DNA from: Congeria kusceri
Taxonomy: Eukaryota; Mollusca; Bivalvia; Myida; Dreissenidae
Direction of reading: 5' to 3'
Length of the DNA: 64,000 bases
Assembly: GCA_027627225.1 (NCBI GenBank)
Contig: CM051026.1
Span: forward strand, 2,851,501-2,915,500
Positions 11,587 to 22,654 of the stretch are shown here, piece after piece (the first letter of the stretch is position 1; each line of letters begins with the position of its first letter). A model generated the notes under the pieces. The model was given only the letters and a program-made list of their open reading frames with translations. It was not told the origin of the DNA and ran no database searches. The position numbers and the translations under genes were made by a program.

Positions 11587-12036
11587 TTAAAGGGACCTGT
11601 TCACAGATTAGCAACTAGACAATTTTCAAACATTTTGTCATAGGTCTCAAAATGAAAAATACATTATATATAAATGAGCGAAATAACACTACTGACAAAG
11701 AAATATATTGGAAATATAGAGTCGTTTATGAAAAAACATCAATTGAAATGGATACAATTATAAAGCGTTCCGTAATGCTTTTTATCAGTATTTTGGAAAA
11801 CACATGTATTTACATAGCATTAAAAATTCACTACCATGACTATTAGTCAGAATAGCCGAGTGATTGGTCTGATTTTTTATCGCAGCAGTCGTAGGTTCGA
11901 GTCCTGGCGAAGGCAAATCTTTTAATTATTCTTTTTTCTTTATATATTATTTGTTTATGGTTAGTCCATCTGCTTTAGGTTTTGCAGTTCTGACATTAAA
12001 TTTGTTTTTTAATACAAAAATATTAAATCCCTTTAA
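11587..12036 (+). mobile_element. TTAAAGGGA-ended MITE-like element with internal tRNA-like part
   Basis: It starts with TTAAAGGGA and ends with its reverse complement TCCCTTTAA (12028-12036). The R2 partner lacks the interval, which supports an insertion after the segmental duplication. The middle carries a tRNA-like stretch with A and B boxes. I know of molluscan repeats that begin 'TTAAAGGGACC..TTCACAGATT' and carry such a tRNA-like part, but I cannot name the family. No protein is encoded. Confidence 0.65.
11846..11914 (+). ncRNA. tRNA-like (SINE-type) module
   Basis: The A-box match TAGCCGAGTGATTGG (11853-11867) and the exact B-box GGTTCGAGTCC (11894-11904) lie 26 bases apart. Box spacing and the 'GTCAGAATAGCCGAG' start recall tRNA-Leu/Ser. 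The arms do not form a clean cloverleaf by eye and the anticodon region is T-rich, so I read it as a tRNA-derived pol III promoter module rather than a working tRNA. Confidence 0.55.
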
Positions 12037-12255
12037 AATGCAAAGCACATCCGGGCCACCTCATTAATAATTCCACAAAAACCTCAGCACTAAAAAAGTT
12101 TGCAATAATATTTAAGGCAGAATATGGAGACAATGTTTTTGTATCCACATCGGTCGTTAATAGATATTAGTAAGCAATTATAAGTGAAATGCATATCGGG
12201 ACATTTAAAGTTTTATGTATCATAACAATAATAGAGAATTAAAAAGGCAGGTATG

Positions 12256-12305
12256 AAAATGGTCCCTTTAAATGGCAGTCACATGCTACTTTATATATAT
12301 GTGCC
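12256..12305 (+). repeat. single unit homologous to the 49-bp array of R2
   Basis: 'AATGGTCCCTTTAAATGGCAGT' and a following TATATATATGT align with the unit repeated ten times at 23576-24065. R1 keeps one diverged copy and so shows the pre-expansion state. Confidence 0.7.
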
Positions 12306-12412
12306 ACCTTATTAGGACAATGATCTTTCTATATCACAATATCTAAGTGATTTAAATCATTGTCTGAGTGTTTATCATAGAAATGGTGATGCAGACAGAT
12401 GCAGTTTAAACT

Positions 12413-12819
12413 CGTTTGATTAGTTGACGTGTTCTAAATTGATATCAATAGATACATTTACTTGTGCACGAACGATATAGGCCTCTCCTGAAACTAGGTA
12501 ATCTTGCTCTGAAAGGCTTTTCTTATGCGCATGTGTACCGGAAGAATTTTACTCTCTCGAGCCTATATTCTGGCTGATTGATTGACATGGTATTCTCACA
12601 TACCAGACAATTTAATTTTAGCAATTTAATCACAAAATACCAGCTGAAAGCATTTCCATATTATATTGCTGACCTGTATATTAAATGGACTGAACTGCAG
12701 ATGGTCCAAACGTAACAACGAAATAAAATTGTCAACAATACATGATTTCCTTAAATAATTGTATCGACCCCATTAAAAAATTTGACAAGTATGTTTTTAT
12801 TTACTTGAAAAACAATTAT
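12413..12819. other. no recognisable gene
   Basis: AT-rich sequence between R1 and the first TATACCCCCACA element. Nothing was recognised in it. Confidence 0.5.
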
Positions 12820-13757
12820 TATACCCCCACAAACGAAGTTTAGGGGGGGTATATAGGAGTGAGCTTGTCGGTCTTTTGGTTTCCGGATTATAACTCGAGA
12901 AAGGCTTGACATATTCAAATGGTACAAATGTGTAACATCATAGAATACAGGTTAAGTTCAATGTAGGTTACAAACCACTAAATTTTGACAGAGTTATGGC
13001 CGCTTTTCGACTTATAATTCCCTAAAAACATGGTTTCCGGATAACTCAAGAACGGCTCTTCAAATAATTTTTGGTACACGTGTAACATCATACAATTCAG
13101 TTGAAGTTTGATGTTGGTTACAAACCACTAAATTTTGACAGAGTTATGGCCCCTTTTCGACTTATAATTCCCTAAAAACAAGATTTTTTATGATAACCCA
13201 AGAATGGCTTGACATATTCAAATAATTATTGGTATACATGTGTAGCGTCAGAAAATACGGGTCAAGTTCGAATTTGGTTACAAACCACTAAATTTTGACA
13301 GAGTTATGGCCCTTTATTTGACTTAAATTCCCTAAAAACATGGATTCCTGACGATAAGTCAACAGTGACTCTTGACATATTTAAATAATTATTGTTACAC
13401 ATGTGTAGCATCATAAGATACAGGTCGAGTTCGACTTTGGTTACAAGCCACTAAATTTTGACACAGTTATGGCCTCCCTATTTGACTTAAATTCCCGAAA
13501 TATATGGACAGTAACTCATGAAAGGCTTCACATATTTAACTTATTTTTGGTACATAAGTGTAACATCATAAAATACAGATCAAGTTTAACTTTGGTTACA
13601 AACCACTAAATGTTGTCAGAGTTATGGCTCCTGTTGGATTTTTTTTTATAAATACACTATTGACCATTCTCTGTCCATTTCTTTCGAATGGATGCCATAG
13701 TTTTGTGACAAGGCCATATTGTGGGGGTATATCGGTCACTCATGTGAGAATTCCAGT
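12820..13757 (+). mobile_element. TATACCCCCACA-ended tandem-core element
   Basis: The 12-bp repeat TATACCCCCACA (12820-12831) is matched by TGTGGGGGTATA (13720-13731). After the left end come GGGGGGGTATATAGGAG and a GTCGGTC run. About five modules of 120-140 bp follow, with 'CTCAAGAA.GGCTTGACATATTC', 'TACACATGTGTAACATCAT' and 'ACAAACCACTAAATTTTGACAGAG'. The outer right end is CACTCATGTGAGAATTCCAGTT. The same family recurs at 38.23 kb. It is non-coding. Confidence 0.8.
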
Positions 13758-13758
13758 T

Positions 13759-14713
13759 AGTCCCCAACCGGTGTTTCACCAGTGGGGACTATAGGTTTGC
13801 CGTCCGTCAGTCCGTCCGTCTGCAAAATATTTTTAATGCGATAACTCAAAAAGTACTGAAGATATTAGATGAAACTTTGTATACATATGAACCGCAATGT
13901 GAGTATTATGAATAACATTTTATTTTACCAGAGGTCAAAGGTCACGTGACTTACTTAAAATAGAAATATACAAAAACAAACTGAATCCTACTATAACTCA
14001 AAAAGTACTGAAGATATTTTTATGAAACTTGGTATACATATAAACGGCAATGTGAGGATTATGCTGGACTTTTTTTTTCACCAGAGATCAATGGTCACGT
14101 GACTGTTACTATAAATAGAAATAAACTAAATACTGTTATAATTCGAAAAGTACATAAGATATGACAATGAAACTTGGTACATTGATTGAACTATAGGTTT
14201 GCCATCTGTCTGTGTGTCTCTCTATCTGTTCGTCCGTATATTTGTCCGTCCGTCTGTCTGTCCATCCCCAAAACTTAGTTCCTACAATAACTCAAAAAGT
14301 ACTGAACTTATTTCGATGAAACCGGGTATACATATAAACAGCATTGTGGCAATGTGAGGATTATGCACGACCTTTTATTTTTCATCAGAGGTCAAAGGTC
14401 ACATGACTGTTACTTAAAATAGAATTAACTTAATACTGTAATAATTCTTAAAGAACATAACATATGATCATGAAACTTGGTACACATAATGGACTATATG
14501 ATCGCCCTCTGTCAGTTTGGTACTGCAATAACTCAAAAAGTAACTTGAATGTCTGGTTAATGTTACTAAAATAGAAAAAAAAAATACTTGATACTGCAGT
14601 GACAAATGTGATTTGAATATGAAACTTTGTACATCTACATATAAAGGGCGATTTGACAGTATTGCACACTGTTTAATTAGCAGGGGTTTTCACCGGTAGG
14701 GGACTCTTGTATT
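13759..14713 (+). mobile_element. AGTCCCC-ended tandem-core element
   Basis: Starts AGTCCCCAACCGGTG (13759-13773) and ends CACCGGTAGGGGACT (14691-14705), which is inverted with one mismatch. A local palindrome (CACCAGTGGGGACT) follows the left end. Two runs of CCGTCCGTC/GTCTGTCTG microsatellite and modules 'ATAACTCAAAAAGTACTGAAG' and 'ATGAAACTTGGTATACATAT' lie inside. It abuts the previous element directly. Confidence 0.8.
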
Positions 14714-14883
14714 GCTTGCAATACTATCAAAACCTTGTTGTAAATATTTCTTACTGGTAATTCCTTTCTTGATTCAGTAAAATAATGTATGCATATGTTA
14801 ACATTATACACGTTTATATGCTAAATGTGTAATGTAATCAGCCATACTTAAAATGCAGAATGTTTTTTGTTTTTTTTATATTG

Positions 14884-15841
14884 TAGGAATGGGATAGAAT
14901 ACTTGATTATTCGAATATTGGATAATATTAGAATATAAAAAAACGAATACGAATATTTGATTTTCTTATTTATTTAAAGAATTTTTTTTTTTTTTTAAAT
15001 CATATTTTTTCCCCAGTTTGATTGCAAAGTTAGCATGAATTCCAGTCGTATTGCTTGCGTAGCAGGTGGGCGGGGGCAGTGTAACGTTTGCACTACACAT
15101 GCTAAACATGTCCAATTAACGACAATTGATAATTGGCAGGGGTGCCACGTCTGTACAAGGGCCGCGAGTTAATGGTTTGTAGGAGACGCGAATATGACGC
15201 ATTGTATCCACAAATAACAAAACTGGGCCATGTTGTGATAACGGTTTCACAGTTTGCACAAGGCATATATTGTTGTTTATTGTCCTTAAGTGACATCTTT
15301 ACAGTTAACTTGTTTATAGTAAATTACAATTACTCTCTAAGTAAACTAATCAAAATGAATCCATTATCATTAACAAAATTAGCATGATCTGGTCAATCTT
15401 ACTATACGTCACTTGTAAATTATTCTCCATTATATCAACACCGTATATTATACAAGAGTCTTTGTTATTAAACCATGCCACCATCACGTGCTTGGAAGTA
15501 CTTTATGCGGTCATTAGACAAAACCCAGGCAACGTGTAATCTGCACAGCAGATACAAGCTTCATGGTTCTGAAAAAAAACCGGAACGATTAACAAATTCA
15601 CTGTCAATACATCTAAAAATATCTTACATTTCTTTATATTTGTCTAACACAAAGTTATATCGCTCATTTACCACTAAAATAAGGTAACACAACTAGGCAC
15701 ACATAGTATACAGATTTCGGATAGGTAAATATTCGGACAGGGTGCTGTATATAGTAGTATTTACTAAACGAATATTCGTATATATTCGAATACCTAAAAT
15801 TAAAATTTGAATATTGATTTCAGTATTCAGTCATATCCCTA
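14884..15841 (+). mobile_element. hAT-like DNA transposon relic
   Basis: Imperfect terminal inverted repeats (TAGGAATGGGATAGAATAC on the left, inverted TAGGGATATGACTGAATAC on the right, about 13 of 19 matching) are flanked by 8-bp direct repeats, TTATATTG (14876-14883) and ATATATTG (15842-15849), 7 of 8 matching. Subterminal parts are rich in ATTCGAATA motifs. An 8-bp duplication, the TIR type and an internal BED-finger remnant together suggest a hAT element. At 958 bp it lacks the transposase catalytic part. Confidence 0.65.
15475..15687 (+). pseudogene. BED zinc-finger remnant of a hAT transposase
   Basis: The 70-codon frame starts MPPSRAWKYFMRSLDKTQ, which fits the start of a BED finger (W, then YF, then C-x2-C). 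The first zinc ligand is present (ATCN), but the expected second cysteine reads His (CNLH). A later LSIHL fits the BED 'L-x2-HL' part. The frame then runs into AT-rich text and stops. BED fingers bind DNA and head many hAT transposases. This is a dead 5' fragment; it could also be an exapted or MITE-internal relic. Confidence 0.5.
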
Positions 15842-15849
15842 ATATATTG

Positions 15850-16455
15850 GTATTCAAAACGCCAAAAAGCGCTTTGTACAAGTATATGTGATTGGTTATC
15901 ATATTGCCTCAAGAACATAATAAGAAAGGCCTCTTTATGGAGATCCCAACACAAGAATCATCGATAAAATACTGTAATTGAAATATCAGAAAATATTTAA
16001 TTATAGTGAAATAATAATATTGAAACAAGAACATTTCCTAGGCGCAAAATCTTCCCTGAAGCAAATGACATTAACGACGTCATTGCATGCCAATTGACGT
16101 GCTCGGGGTTGCCTATAGTGACTCGTTTTAAATGCATTCCATTTTTAACAAGGAATAGTAAAATCGCTGAAATTTTGTAAATTGATGCAATATATATTCA
16201 GTTTATTTTAATGTACTTTTTTTCTATGAAATAATCATGTCTAAAAATATGAAAAAAATTTACATTAAATTTGATCATCCCTCGTTCATCACCGGAAATT
16301 TAAATTGTTTACTTAGGTGGGAGAGGTCTGAGCTCTTAGAGCGCTTACTGTTTGTTAACCTGTTCGTCTCTTTACAACTTTACGCATTATTATTATTTCA
16401 GGCGATTTCTTATTCAGTTACATCAATACACAGGTACTTGTAACAATGAAATTTT
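15850..16455. other. no recognisable gene
   Basis: AT-rich sequence without supported features. The 68-codon frame at 16237-16443 shows no domain. Confidence 0.5.
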
Positions 16456-16515
16456 ATGTTCCATACGTATATCCACTAAAATAATCTTATTAAAGTGTAT
16501 ATACGTATGGAACAT
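16456..16515. repeat. 60-bp palindrome
   Basis: The outer arms of 17 bp, ATGTTCCATACGTATAT (16456-16472) and its exact complement (16499-16515), are perfect. The loop also pairs with a few mismatches (CACTAAAATAA with TTATTAAAGTG), leaving only about 2 bases unpaired at the centre. It could be the whole of a small palindromic MITE or a cruciform-prone site. Confidence 0.8.
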
Positions 16516-17658
16516 TAAATAATCATTCTGGCTTCCATAACATAAAATGTCGCTTTGTAAAAATTTTTGTCGACTGTGCACGACATAAAAGTTATTAAGC
16601 AACCCACATAGTTAAGTCTACCAGCAAGTCTGAAGAATTTGACAGTTTATCAACAGTTAACAAAGATCTGCCAAAGACGGCTTTTAAATGCACTCCTGAA
16701 CCAAATAGGCAGCGTTATTGGATAGATGGATAATTTTTACATCTTGTTAGCATACTTCTAAAAAAATACGGTCTAAAACACTTCTCAATTGCAGTTTCGT
16801 TACTAAAGTGTGGAGGAAATCATTTGTCAAATGAGAATCTCATGAGATTTCATGGTCATGTGACTTTTTATCTATTTTTAGTAACAGAACAATGTGCTGT
16901 AACTTTTGTCAAACACAGCCTGAAACAAAAATGACATTTCCTGGATTTTTAATTCACTGCTGATTGTTTTGTAAACACACTATAATTTTAATACCTAGTA
17001 AAAGAATATTAGATTAAACATCACTATCACCAATATTGATACAATATGTTTGCTGGTCAGACAGTAGAAATTGAACAAAAATAATGCATTACGGAAAACG
17101 AAAACCATGTTAACAATGTGAGCACGCGAAAAGGTCAAGGTCGATCGGAAAATATCCAAATGAAAATCTCGTAGTCATGTGATGAAACAACAATGGCAGC
17201 CTAATTGTACATTGTGTGCTGATCAGAGTTATTTTCAGGTATTTTGATTCTCAAAACACGCCACAAGTCAAAAGTTTATATTGACTTGCGTGTCTATGTA
17301 GTGATTTCCACCAGAAATTTCAAAATTATGGATTTATAGCGTGACATAAATATGTTACATGTCAGGTTGACTTTCGAAACGGGATTGGCTTCAGCGGACA
17401 GGTCTAGTCAGTACTTTATAAACTGTTCGCTGAAGTTTCTTTAGCTAATATGGCCATGGCATGTTTCCTCATTCTATTGGTACAACTGCACGTTTTGCTG
17501 ACCAAAAGGCATAGACTAGAGGCTTAGATTAGAAGTAACTTATTAAGCTGATCAAATATTGAGATAGACTGTAATGACAATACGACATAGAACAAATGCT
17601 CACATGCATTCCCTGTGAGTCACTTGCACATAAGCACCCCAAATTCAGTAGCAAGGCA
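16516..17658. other. no gene; one short hairpin
   Basis: No gene was seen. A 13-bp inverted repeat (CTTCAGCGGACAG at 17389-17401 against 17423-17435, 12 of 13 pairing) with a 21-base loop is present. The rest is AT-rich sequence. Confidence 0.5.
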
Positions 17659-18279
17659 TTAGGGCCCCGCAAATTTTTTCCCTCTATAGTTATCCCCCTG
17701 TCTGTCCGTATGTCCGTCCGTCCACATTTTTCATGTTTTTCTTTCATAACTTCAAAACCGTTCAGCTATTATTTTGAAACTTCATGGGTGGATAGATCTC
17801 ATTAAGGATAAGTGCAGTGCACAAGAACCATTACTCTGCACTTCATGATTTTGGAGTTATTGCCTTTTATTAATTTTTCATACTTCGTTTTCGCCTGGAG
17901 CATAACTCTTGGACTATAAGAGGTATTAACTTGAAACTTCATAGGTGGATAGATCTTATTGAGAAGAAGTGCTGTTTACAAGAACCGTTACGCTGCAATT
18001 AATAATTCTGGAGTTATTGCCTTTGTTAATTTTTCATTTTCAGGCGTAGTCAACTTATGGTTTCAGCTCTCTAACTTGAGAACGAATTGAAATATTTTAA
18101 TAAAACTTCATCCATAGATACCTTATATCCAGACCTGGCTTAGGATTACATATGGGGTGGATGGGGTCACTGTCAAGGTCACCGTTGCAAAAAATAGAAA
18201 AAGGGTTTCTGCTCGATTACTCGAGAACGAATTGAGCTATTGTAATTCAACTTCATACATAGATACCTTTTATTACTAA
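17659..18279 (+). mobile_element. TTAGGGCCCCGCAAAT-headed tandem-core element with mixed cores
   Basis: It starts TTAGGGCCCCGCAAATTTTT and runs into CTGTCTGTCCGTATGTCCGTCCGTCC. The first two modules have 'GAAACTTCATGGGTGGATAGATCTCATT' and 'AGTGCAGTGCACAAGAACC'. From 18040 the modules switch to the family B text ('CTAACTTGAGAACGAATTGA', 'TACATATGGGGTGG', 'GTCAAGGTCACCGTTGC'). It joins a second copy of the same head at 18280. Confidence 0.75.
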
Positions 18280-18778
18280 TTAGGGCCCCGCAAATTTTTT
18301 GCAGATACCCTATAGTAATCACCCTGTTCGTCCGTATGTCCGTCCAACCACATTTTGGCTCACCTGAGCACGAGGACAGAGACTTGCACTGTTTGTGTAT
18401 AGCCATAAGGTCTCATTTGAAGTCCAATATGGGCCAGATCGGACGTGAAGTTGTGAGTATAAAGGAGGATTTAAATTTTTCTCCTCCATTTGCAAGTTAT
18501 GGCCCTATAATTATTTTCCTGTGTGTAATGTATAGGGAAAATTCCTTTTGAATGCAACTCCTCCTAGAGTATCCAACTGATTGTCTTGAAACTTGTCTTC
18601 ATTGTAGAGGGTGATGTGTAGTTGAACAGTATGTAAAGATGGGGATTGATTTTTTATTAAAAAGTACATATATTTTCATTTCCTATAATTACTTTCAAAA
18701 TTGACTGACCCCAACCTTCAAACATGCTGTCAATCGGGGCCGGCTGTCACCCATGTGACAAACTTGCAGTTCTTGCTT
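18280..18778 (+). mobile_element. second TTAGGGCCCCGCAAAT-headed element
   Basis: The same head as the previous element is followed by CTGTTCGTCCGTATGTCCGTCC and then a 'TTGGCTCACCTGAGCACGAGG' left end typical of the AGCTCACC family. The core has 'GCAAGTTATGGCCCTATAATT' and the end is GGGGCCGGCTGTCACCCATG with ACTTGCAGTTCTTGCTT. This is a chimera of two family heads. It is non-coding. Confidence 0.65.
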
Positions 18779-19985
18779 AATTGTAATTGATCCGTGAAGT
18801 GTGTATACAATTGCTTACAAAACTAAGAAATGTTGCAAGAGAACCTGTTTAAATAGTGAAATAAAAAAAATAAAATCTGTGAATTATTAACATTTTGGTA
18901 ACTTGCTATGATCTATTTTCTGTATGCAATCACTGGTGATGACTCTTGGGTAAACCAACATGTTTATTACAGTATATTCTGTTCGTACCAAGTGCTTTTG
19001 AAGAATGGTTTTCATAAATAAGAAACAGATTTTGAACGAATAAACACCATAAACATTCATATGAACTATTTACTAAAATTACATTGTATTGATTTACATC
19101 CCATGGACAGCGGCTTAAAATTAAACGTACCCGCATTTTAAGACAGTGGAAGAAGAGTTACCCGGTAGAGATTTCGGTATTTCCGGTAACTTTCTTCCTG
19201 TCAGATTTAATTATATAAAGCGGATATACACAAATTGTGAAATGCTTTGTAAATTTTGAAAAAAAAAGTCATGATCGATTGGGAACCGTTACAAATATCG
19301 TCTATTTGTAGACTTAAACTTTTGTTTCGTAGATGCTTTTGCTTGTGTAATGTTTAAGAAAGTACGTGTCAATATTAGTCATTTGGAAACAAACAAAAAT
19401 GCCAGCTGCATTGACAAGTGTTGATTTTCCTTTCCAAAAATTATTGGTGATTTATTGCAAATAATTCCTGTTTTTAACATTCATAAAAACATGAATTACG
19501 AAAAGTTAAATTCTATAAATAGGAGTACTTTAATGCTGATGGTATATCAATTTGATCGCACTTATGTTAATTATGAACATTCAAACTGATTGCCTTTTTT
19601 TGAAACTGATTGCCTTTTTACGTCATCTTCCAAAAATGACCGTTTGTGAATTTGAAAAAAAAAAAAGGGATGCTCACGTTGTTATTAAAGCTTTAAATTG
19701 TCTTTAATGTGCACTTATTTACTTGTTTTAATAAGCCATTACATAGTGCCAATAGAAAAGAGTAGAAGAAAAAAATAAAATAATTACTTAAAAAAAAAAT
19801 TCTCCCTCCCTCATGATTTTTTGGAAAAAGTGCCTGAGAAACAATTCATTAATTGTTTTGAGCCTTACTTCATTAAGACTGAAACTATCTCACGTATTGT
19901 TTTATACATAACTGTGTCCTGCTTCATAGCATAAGAGACCGCCGCTATTGCTACACAACATAAAAGCTTGCCCTTGAAAAACCTG
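18779..19985. other. no recognisable gene
   Basis: AT-rich sequence with short homopolymers and no supported exon, RNA or repeat array. Confidence 0.5.
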
Positions 19986-19987
19986 GT

Positions 19988-20070
19988 ACAGTCTAACCTC
20001 GTTATTTGGAAGTCGTGGGGACCAATAAAAATACTACGAAATAATGATTATTTGAAATAAACATTTCTAG
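19988..20070 (+). mobile_element. pogo/Tigger-type left-end fragment
   Basis: The stretch begins TACAGTCTAACCTCGTTATT, close to the CAGTNNAACCTCG...  start known for pogo/Tigger-like Tc1-mariner elements, with a TA in front. No matching right end was found nearby, so it may be a truncated copy or a chance match. Confidence 0.35.
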
Positions 20071-20519
20071 ATAGCATTATTGTTGAAAAAAAAACGCCAA
20101 ACTGTATTCACTATTAATAGTGAATCTTTCCTTATGTATGATTTCCACTGACTTTTGTACACGGCGCAATATATTTTATTTAGAATCTGTTACAAGTAAA
20201 TGCGAACTGATGATCTAACGAATGATTTACCAACTAAAGTACAAAAAACAACAATGAAATAACAAGGAATTCAGATTAACTTGTTATAAATAATGGTGAT
20301 CTACAGTACATGCTTTGCATGCAGACAGTGTTGCAACAAGCATCAATCAATATTTTTTGGTCCTCCTGAACACCGTCCATGCAGCGTTTGTGCGTTAGCG
20401 ATTATTGATTATTTAACTTTTAAGTCGGTCAATAGCTATAAATAGCAAATGTTTACTTGTTATGTATCCCCGACCATAAAAGTTGTTTTGTCTTGTCTCG
20501 TCTTGAATAAACTTGAAAC
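20071..20519. other. no recognisable gene
   Basis: AT-rich sequence leading into segment R2. I see no supported feature. Confidence 0.5.
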
Positions 20520-21378
20520 ATGGTCTTGTGTGTTTATTTGTAACCTGTTGAGAAGCACAGATAATGCTTGATGTTTTGGCCTTGAAGGCAAATTTGGACA
20601 ATGTTCCAGATTAGGAATGTTGCATGACAGATTTCTTGAAAGTGATTTGGTCTGTAGTTGCAAATTATAAATTCTATTATCAGAAGGCTGGCAAAAAATG
20701 TGGATGCCATGGATATTTATATTGTTCCCAGATTTTATATAGTTTGTATTGATGAAAATTGTAACTTTCAGTTTTACACCATTAAAACAATTTTTGAGCG
20801 ATCAGTCGTTAAACTGTATAATAAGTTTCACTCCCATTAGTTGAATCATTTATCAGTAAGACAATCCAAATGGTGTAAAGTTATCAGGTCGTGTAATGCT
20901 ACTGTCCCTACTATCTTGGTTGCAAGTAATTAGGGCAAATTCACCAATGCTGGATGAAGGTTGAATGCTTTCAACGGGGTGTAATCTGTTACTGTGCATA
21001 AATATTTTCACAAACAGATGCGTGTTTGTATCAAAGAAAATTACACTTTAAAGGCGTTTAAACAGGATTTGTTGGCATTTCGAATTGTTGTAGATCATAA
21101 AAACCAGTCTGATAAAGATACACTACCATAGTTGGGACATTACAACTTAGGTTGGGACAGCCGATTGCGAGCTTTGGACGCTGATGAAAACTCTCAGCCT
21201 ATCCCGCTGAGCCATTTACTAGGGTCTACTTTAAATTAGTTGTCAATTTATTGAATAGCAGTGTTGTTGCATTTACACACCTCGATGCTAAGACTGTTTA
21301 CTGGCTAAACTTGTTTTCTGCAAATAAGATAATGGAGCCTAATAGTTCCAAAAATAGTAAATATTAAAATTTAAATTC

Positions 21379-21610
21379 TTCATCATCATTGTCATCATCA
21401 TCATTGTCGTTTTCATTGTCATCTTCTTCATCATTAGCAGCATCATTATCGTCAGAACCATATCGTCACCATCGTCATAATCACCATTAGTAGCAACAGC
21501 ATCGTCGTCGCCGTCATATCCTTGCCGTTATGGTAGTAATCACTAAAAATGTCAGAATGATGACCACATCGACATGATCACCAACATCTCCTACATCATC
21601 ATCATCTCCA
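21379..21610 (+). repeat. degenerate ATC/TCA trinucleotide tract
   Basis: Over 200 bases dominated by CATCAT, GTCATC and CGTCGTC triplets with many interruptions. Non-coding low-complexity sequence inside the part of R2 that has no counterpart in R1. Confidence 0.8.
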
Positions 21611-22563
21611 TCTTTACAGAGCTCTACTTTAATGCACTTATTTACAAATATTAAACCCTGAAATCAATAAATGATGTGGCAATTTTAAGGGTACGTTTTT
21701 ATTGATACATACAAGTTTACATGGTTTCCGTTTTTTACAATCTCAACCAAGTGAAGATGTGTTTTGTCTTTCAATTTGTAAGCAAAGCTGTTTGCCAGAT
21801 AAAGCAATACTTATATAAAAATGTCAATTTTCAATGAAACTTAAATGAACCTCTTGCAAGACAGCGACAGCATACAAGATTGTATTCACATGCTCTGTAA
21901 GAATTGAAAAAATGTCAGCAATCTTGGGGTGTTCATATGCTGTTTTGTGTTGCTATAAATATAATAATAGTTCATGCATGTCCTCTCGTGTTTGCGTGAC
22001 AGGTATTTTTAACACAAGTTCACTACGAACTAGACATCGAACGATTGACATCATGTGAAACCTAAAAAATAGTAGTTCTATTATCAACAGATATTTTACA
22101 ATTTTTATAGAGTTAAAAACAATAAATGTAGCAAGAAAACTATGTCATTTGAAGCGTAAAATAGCATAAGTTCAAGACTTCAATATGTTTTCAATTTCAA
22201 CTTTGCACAATATTACATAAATATATTGGCACTATACATTAATATGTTAGTACAAAACATTTTCCTAGTTACTATATGTATATTTAACTCATAGTTAAGA
22301 TGTTCACTGTTTCAAACACCTGTATAAATATGCTATTTGATACAATGAATCAATGGTAACTGGTTTCTGTTCAATGGAAACAACCATTTTTGGTATCTGG
22401 GTAATATAGCGGCAGGTACCCAGGTAGTCAATTACTGCTCATCTCACTACTAACCAGGAAGTGCTCAGTGTAATGAAATTGTCTTAATTCTTCATTTATT
22501 GCAGTTAAATGGACTAAGAAGTTGGTAATTTGGTATTTGATGTATGGAATGTTTCTCTGTTAG

Positions 22564-22654
22564 GCTACAACTCAAGTGGCACCTGTACATGTGAACTGAA
22601 CTTTGAAGGAATGCCCTGTGATGCGTGCTTTGATGACTGCCATCTGCAGCCAAG
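22564..22654 (+). CDS. candidate EGF-like exon (R2 copy)
   Basis: Acceptor TTTCTCTGTTAG is followed by a phase-1 exon whose peptide begins GYNSSGTCTCELNFEGMPCD and continues ACFDDCHLQP, with six cysteines spaced as in an EGF or laminin-EGF module. EGF modules bind partners in secreted or cell-surface proteins. Compared with the R1 copy it keeps the frame but lacks 11 bases at its 3' edge, so the donor (CCAAG then GTTTTT) now falls in a different phase (2 instead of 1). It may therefore also be damaged. No neighbouring exon was identified with confidence. Confidence 0.4.

Larger units (their letters stand above)
8249..12412 (+). repeat. segmental duplication copy R1 (partner 20520-24147)
   Basis: Long stretches align in the same order with 20520-24147. 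Shared landmarks are the 'AACCTGTTGA(C/G)AAGCACAGATAATG' start, the 'TTTGGACAATGTTCCAGATTAGG' stretch, the EGF-like exon, the 'GACAAATGATTTTGCTGCTT' stretch and the end near 'CATAGAAATG(G/C)TGATG'. R1 alone has the 173-bp duplication, the 42-bp minisatellite, the insertion 9766-10960, the 25-bp duplication and the insertion 11587-12036. Divergence is substantial, so the duplication is not recent. Confidence 0.85.
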
